Assembly: GCA_934659445.1 (NCBI GenBank)
Contig: CAKUHV010000026.1
Location: 1-18,704 of the forward strand
Reading direction: 5' to 3'
Length of the DNA: 18,704 nt
Source of the DNA: an uncultured Oscillospiraceae bacterium
GTDB taxonomy: Bacteria; Bacillota; Clostridia; Oscillospirales; Oscillospiraceae
Of this stretch, positions 13,693 through 18,704 are shown in pieces. Positions within the stretch are counted from its first letter, which is position 1; each line of letters starts with the position of its first letter. The translations under genes and the position numbers were made by a program. A model generated the notes under the pieces. That model had not been told where the DNA came from. It saw only the letters and a list, made by a program, of their open reading frames with translations, and ran no database searches.

Positions 13693-14940
13693 ATGCCTTT
13701 ACAAATATCAAAGTATGTGGCCCAGGTGGGACAGCAAGCCATGGGCGACCTGGCGGAGCAGTTCGCCCATATTGACACCGTATCCGCCGAGAATACCCGC
13801 CGCGTTCTGGAAGCCTTTCAGGACCACCGGGTGGCGGAGGCCTATTTCTCCGGCACCACCGGCTACGGCTACGATGATCTGGGCCGGGACAAGCTGGACG
13901 AGATCTACGCCCAGATCTTTGGGACCGAGGCCGCTCTTGTGCGCATCCAGTTCGTCAACGGCACCCACGCCATCGCCTGTGCCCTGTTCGGCGCCCTGAA
14001 GGCGGGGGACGTGCTGCTGTCCGCCGTAGGCGCGCCCTACGACACCATGCTGGGGGCCATCGGCGTAGTGGACAAGGGGCACGGCTCCCTAAAAGACTAC
14101 GGCGTAGAGTATCGTCAAGTGGAACTCCTTAACAATAAGCCCGACCTGGAGGGCATGGCGGCAGCAGCCGCCGACCCGAACGTGAAGGTCGTTCTGATCC
14201 AGCGGTCAAAGGGGTACTCCACCCGCGCCTCCCTGTCCGTAGATGAGATCGGCGAGATGGTCCGGGTGATCAAAGCCGCCAACCCCAATGCCGCTGTCAT
14301 CGTGGACAACTGCTACGGCGAGTTTGTGGAGACCATTGAGCCCACCCATGTAGGGGCCGACCTGGTGGTGGGCTCTCTCATCAAGAATCCCGGCGGCGGT
14401 CTGGCCCCCACCGGCGGTTATCTGGCGGGGCGGCGTGACCTGGTAGAGGGGGCCGCCATGCGCCTGACTGTGCCCGGCATCGGCGGGGAGTGCGGCTGCA
14501 CCCTTGGGCAGAACCGGCTGCTGTATCAGGGCCTGTTCATGGCCCCCCACACGGTGGCCCAGGCGGTAAAGACCGCCGTATTTGCTGCCCGGGTGATGGA
14601 GCTGCTGGGCTATGAAGCCCAGCCCAAGTCCACCGACCTCCGCCACGACATCATCCAGATGCTGCATATGAAGGCTCCGGAGCCCCTGAAGAAATTCTGT
14701 AAGGGCATCCAGATGGGCGCTCCCGTAGACTCCTTCGTCACGCCGGAGCCTTGGGACATGCCGGGCTATGACAGTCCGGTCATCATGGCCGCCGGCTCCT
14801 TTGTACAGGGCGCCTCCATCGAGCTGTCCGCCGATGCGCCCATGCGCCCGCCCTATACGGTCTATCTTCAGGGCGGTCTGACCTTCGAGTCCGGTAAACT
14901 GGGCATTCTGCTGGCGGCCCAAGAGCTGCTGGGGGAATAG
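13693..14940 (+). CDS. PLP-dependent methionine gamma-lyase / 'aluminium resistance' family protein
   Basis: The 415 residues fit Pfam Met_gamma_lyase (PF06838), a fold-type-I PLP enzyme related to cystathionine lyases and to Bacillus YnbB. The cofactor lysine is probably Lys231 in SLIKNPGGGLAPTGGY, with Asp205 (VDNCYGEF) placed to bind the pyridine nitrogen. SGTTGYGYDDLGRDKLDEIY near residue 53 and QFVNGTHAIACALFG near 86 are further family blocks. The natural reaction is not settled; sulfur amino acid breakdown is assumed from homology, and the aluminium link is an old annotation. An AAAGGAAAG site precedes the ATG. No promoter is evident in the 55-bp gap, so it may continue the upstream transcript. 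Confidence 0.9.
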   Translation: MPLQISKYVAQVGQQAMGDLAEQFAHIDTVSAENTRRVLEAFQDHRVAEAYFSGTTGYGYDDLGRDKLDEIYAQIFGTEAALVRIQFVNGTHAIACALFGALKAGDVLLSAVGAPYDTMLGAIGVVDKGHGSLKDYGVEYRQVELLNNKPDLEGMAAAAADPNVKVVLIQRSKGYSTRASLSVDEIGEMVRVIKAANPNAAVIVDNCYGEFVETIEPTHVGADLVVGSLIKNPGGGLAPTGGYLAGRRDLVEGAAMRLTVPGIGGECGCTLGQNRLLYQGLFMAPHTVAQAVKTAVFAARVMELLGYEAQPKSTDLRHDIIQMLHMKAPEPLKKFCKGIQMGAPVDSFVTPEPWDMPGYDSPVIMAAGSFVQGASIELSADAPMRPPYTVYLQGGLTFESGKLGILLAAQELLGE

Positions 14941-14964
14941 GGCAAGCTGTGCCGGTCATACTCT
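14937..14964 (+). promoter_or_regulatory. Candidate sporulation sigma-E promoter for yunB
   Basis: ATA at 14937-14939 and CATACTCT at 14957-14964 are 17 bp apart and fit the sigma-E pattern ATA-(16 to 18)-CATACANT with one mismatch in the -10 box. In Bacillus subtilis yunB belongs to the sigma-E regulon, which is why I looked here. The start site would fall at about 14971, right at the GGGGGG ribosome binding site, so the leader would be very short. Confidence 0.35.
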
Positions 14965-14984
14965 GACCCGAGGGGGGTGAGAGC

Positions 14985-15668
14985 ATGGGCCGGTGGTGGA
15001 TCGGACTGCGCTGTCTCAGGGGCCGCCGCCCCGTCCGCGGCCGCTGTTCCGGCCGGGGATACGTCCTGCTCACCCTCGCCGTAGCCGTGGGTCTGAGTCT
15101 GACGGTGATCCGCTCCGTCCGCACCCGTCTGCGCCCCATGCTGGAGGCGGCGGCCCAAGTGCAGATCCATGACCAGGTGACCTCCGCCATCCAGGACGCC
15201 GTCCTGACCGACCTTGAGGCGCGCAGCGTGACCTACGGCGACCTGGTCACCCTGCAAAAGGACGATTCCGGCGGCATCGCCGCCATCACCGCCCAGGCCG
15301 CGGCCATGGGCCGCCTTCAGACCGAGTTGGGCCGCACCGTTCTCACCGCTGTGCAGGGGGTGCGCACCTCCAGCTTAGCCGTCCCGGTGGGCAGCCTGCT
15401 GGACTCCGACCTGCTGTGGGCCAAGGGGCCGGCGGTCCAAGTGCGCGCCCTGTGGGTGGGCACAGTTGAGACCAGCTTTGACAGCCAGTTCGTCAGCGCC
15501 GGGATCAATCAGACTTGCCACCGGATCTGGCTGAACGTCCACGTCCCCATCAAGGTGCTGCTGCCCGGCGGCCCTCTGGAGACCACTGTGGAGACCCGTA
15601 TCCTGGCGGCGGAGACGGTGATAGTGGGGCAGGTGCCCGACACCGTTTTGAACTGGGAGAGAAACTGA
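14985..15668 (+). CDS. yunB: Sporulation protein YunB
   Basis: This 227-residue protein has a strongly basic N-terminus, one membrane segment (about 26-43) and an extracytoplasmic part matching YunB: an N-terminal RPMLEAAAQVQIHDQVTSAI helix, the GDLVTLQKD strand and a C-terminal WLNVHVPIKVLLP segment with VETRILAAETVIVGQVP. YunB is needed for normal spore formation in Bacillus and is made in the mother cell; its biochemical role is unknown. The ATG follows a GGGGGGTGA site by 4-5 nt. It is 44 bp after the PLP enzyme, and a candidate sigma-E promoter lies in that gap. It supports the view that the organism makes endospores. Confidence 0.88.
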   Translation: MGRWWIGLRCLRGRRPVRGRCSGRGYVLLTLAVAVGLSLTVIRSVRTRLRPMLEAAAQVQIHDQVTSAIQDAVLTDLEARSVTYGDLVTLQKDDSGGIAAITAQAAAMGRLQTELGRTVLTAVQGVRTSSLAVPVGSLLDSDLLWAKGPAVQVRALWVGTVETSFDSQFVSAGINQTCHRIWLNVHVPIKVLLPGGPLETTVETRILAAETVIVGQVPDTVLNWERN

Positions 15669-15690
15669 ACCACAAAGATGGGAGCGAATC

Positions 15691-18317
<2,627 letters not shown>

Positions 18318-18356
18318 ACGCTCCGCCATCTTCCGGAAAGTGAAGTGGTAACATTC

Positions 18357-18704
18357 ATGGACGAGAAAAAGCCGGTCACAGTGGGCAGCCTGCCGCTGCC
18401 TGTTTACCTTTTGACTCTGGCCCTGACGCTGCTGTGTCTGGCGCTGGACTGCGTGCCCCACAATCTGGTGGGTGCCTTTCTCCTTCTGATGGTGCTGGGG
18501 GAGGGGCTGAACAAGCTGGGCAACACCATCCCCGTGGTCAGGACCTATCTGGGCGGCTCAGTGTTCTGCATCTTCGGCGGGGCGCTGCTGGCCTGCGGCG
18601 GCTGGCTGCCGCAGAGCGCGGCGGAGCTGATGAACAGCTTTGTCAATGAACAGGGCTTCCTGATCTTCTACATCTCCGCCCTGATCTGCGGCAGCCTGTT
18701 CAGC
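18357..18704 (+). CDS. 2-hydroxycarboxylate transporter family (CitS/MaeN-type), 5' part
   Basis: The first 116 codons of a membrane protein cut by the window edge. After a short polar start it has at least three membrane segments. It matches the 2HCT family of sodium- or proton-coupled citrate/malate carriers: GSLPLPVYLLTLALTLL, then a G-x-F-LL-M-LGEGLN-LGN-IP-V segment, then YLGGSVFCIFGGALL and a GFLIFYISALI-GS stretch. Substrate choice (citrate, malate or lactate exchange) depends on the missing C-terminal part. It lies 39 bp after ligA with only a weak ribosome binding site, and no terminator is seen between them. Confidence 0.82.
   Translation, partial: MDEKKPVTVGSLPLPVYLLTLALTLLCLALDCVPHNLVGAFLLLMVLGEGLNKLGNTIPVVRTYLGGSVFCIFGGALLACGGWLPQSAAELMNSFVNEQGFLIFYISALICGSLFS

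Overview
This window looks like a chromosomal segment of a GC-rich, endospore-forming Clostridia, most likely Oscillospirales (the Flavonifractor, Lawsonibacter and Pseudoflavonifractor neighbourhood). That placement is an inference. It rests on low-GC-Gram-positive style signals (AGGAGG ribosome binding sites, sigma-A promoters with 17-bp spacers), sporulation genes (a SpoIVFB-type M50 protease with an M23 partner, and YunB) and GC-rich codon use. Every protein gene reads on the + strand. The only minus-strand gene is the RNase P RNA.

Layout. (1) 1-2722: a short upstream region, a perfect consensus promoter, then a tight operon of a TetR regulator, an alpha/beta hydrolase with a TPR-like N-terminus, and the ribosome-assembly GTPase RsgA. 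(2) 2804-4377: a membrane-anchored M23 (LytM) protein overlapping an M50 site-2 protease, the arrangement of the spoIVFA-spoIVFB sporulation pair. (3) 4361-7347: a new promoter, then the overlapping TIGR03960/TIGR03936 radical-SAM pair and a FlK-like hotdog thioesterase. (4) 7380-8177: a promoter and yebC. (5) 8178-8606: an AT-rich scar holding the stub of a tyrosine recombinase, then the rnpB terminator. (6) 8607-9024: rnpB on the minus strand with its own consensus promoter. (7) 9173-13637: murD followed by three tandem, non-identical M42 metallo-aminopeptidases. (8) 13693-14940: a PLP enzyme of the methionine gamma-lyase / 'aluminium resistance' family. (9) 14985-18704: yunB, a VanZ-family membrane protein, ligA, and the start of a 2-hydroxycarboxylate (citrate/malate-type) transporter cut by the window edge.

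How it fits together. Most genes are housekeeping: ribosome maturation (RsgA), translation (YebC), tRNA processing (RNase P), wall synthesis (MurD), DNA ligation (LigA) and peptide turnover (M42). A sporulation layer (M23/M50 pair, YunB) is interleaved. I do not see a clear new defence, mobile or biosynthetic system. The points most worth a second look are the spoIVFA-position protein with an intact LytM zinc site, an apparent GGU-to-GGG change in the tRNA-CCA-binding loop of RNase P RNA, the three diverged M42 peptidases, the TetR-controlled hydrolase/RsgA operon, and the decayed integrase between yebC and rnpB.
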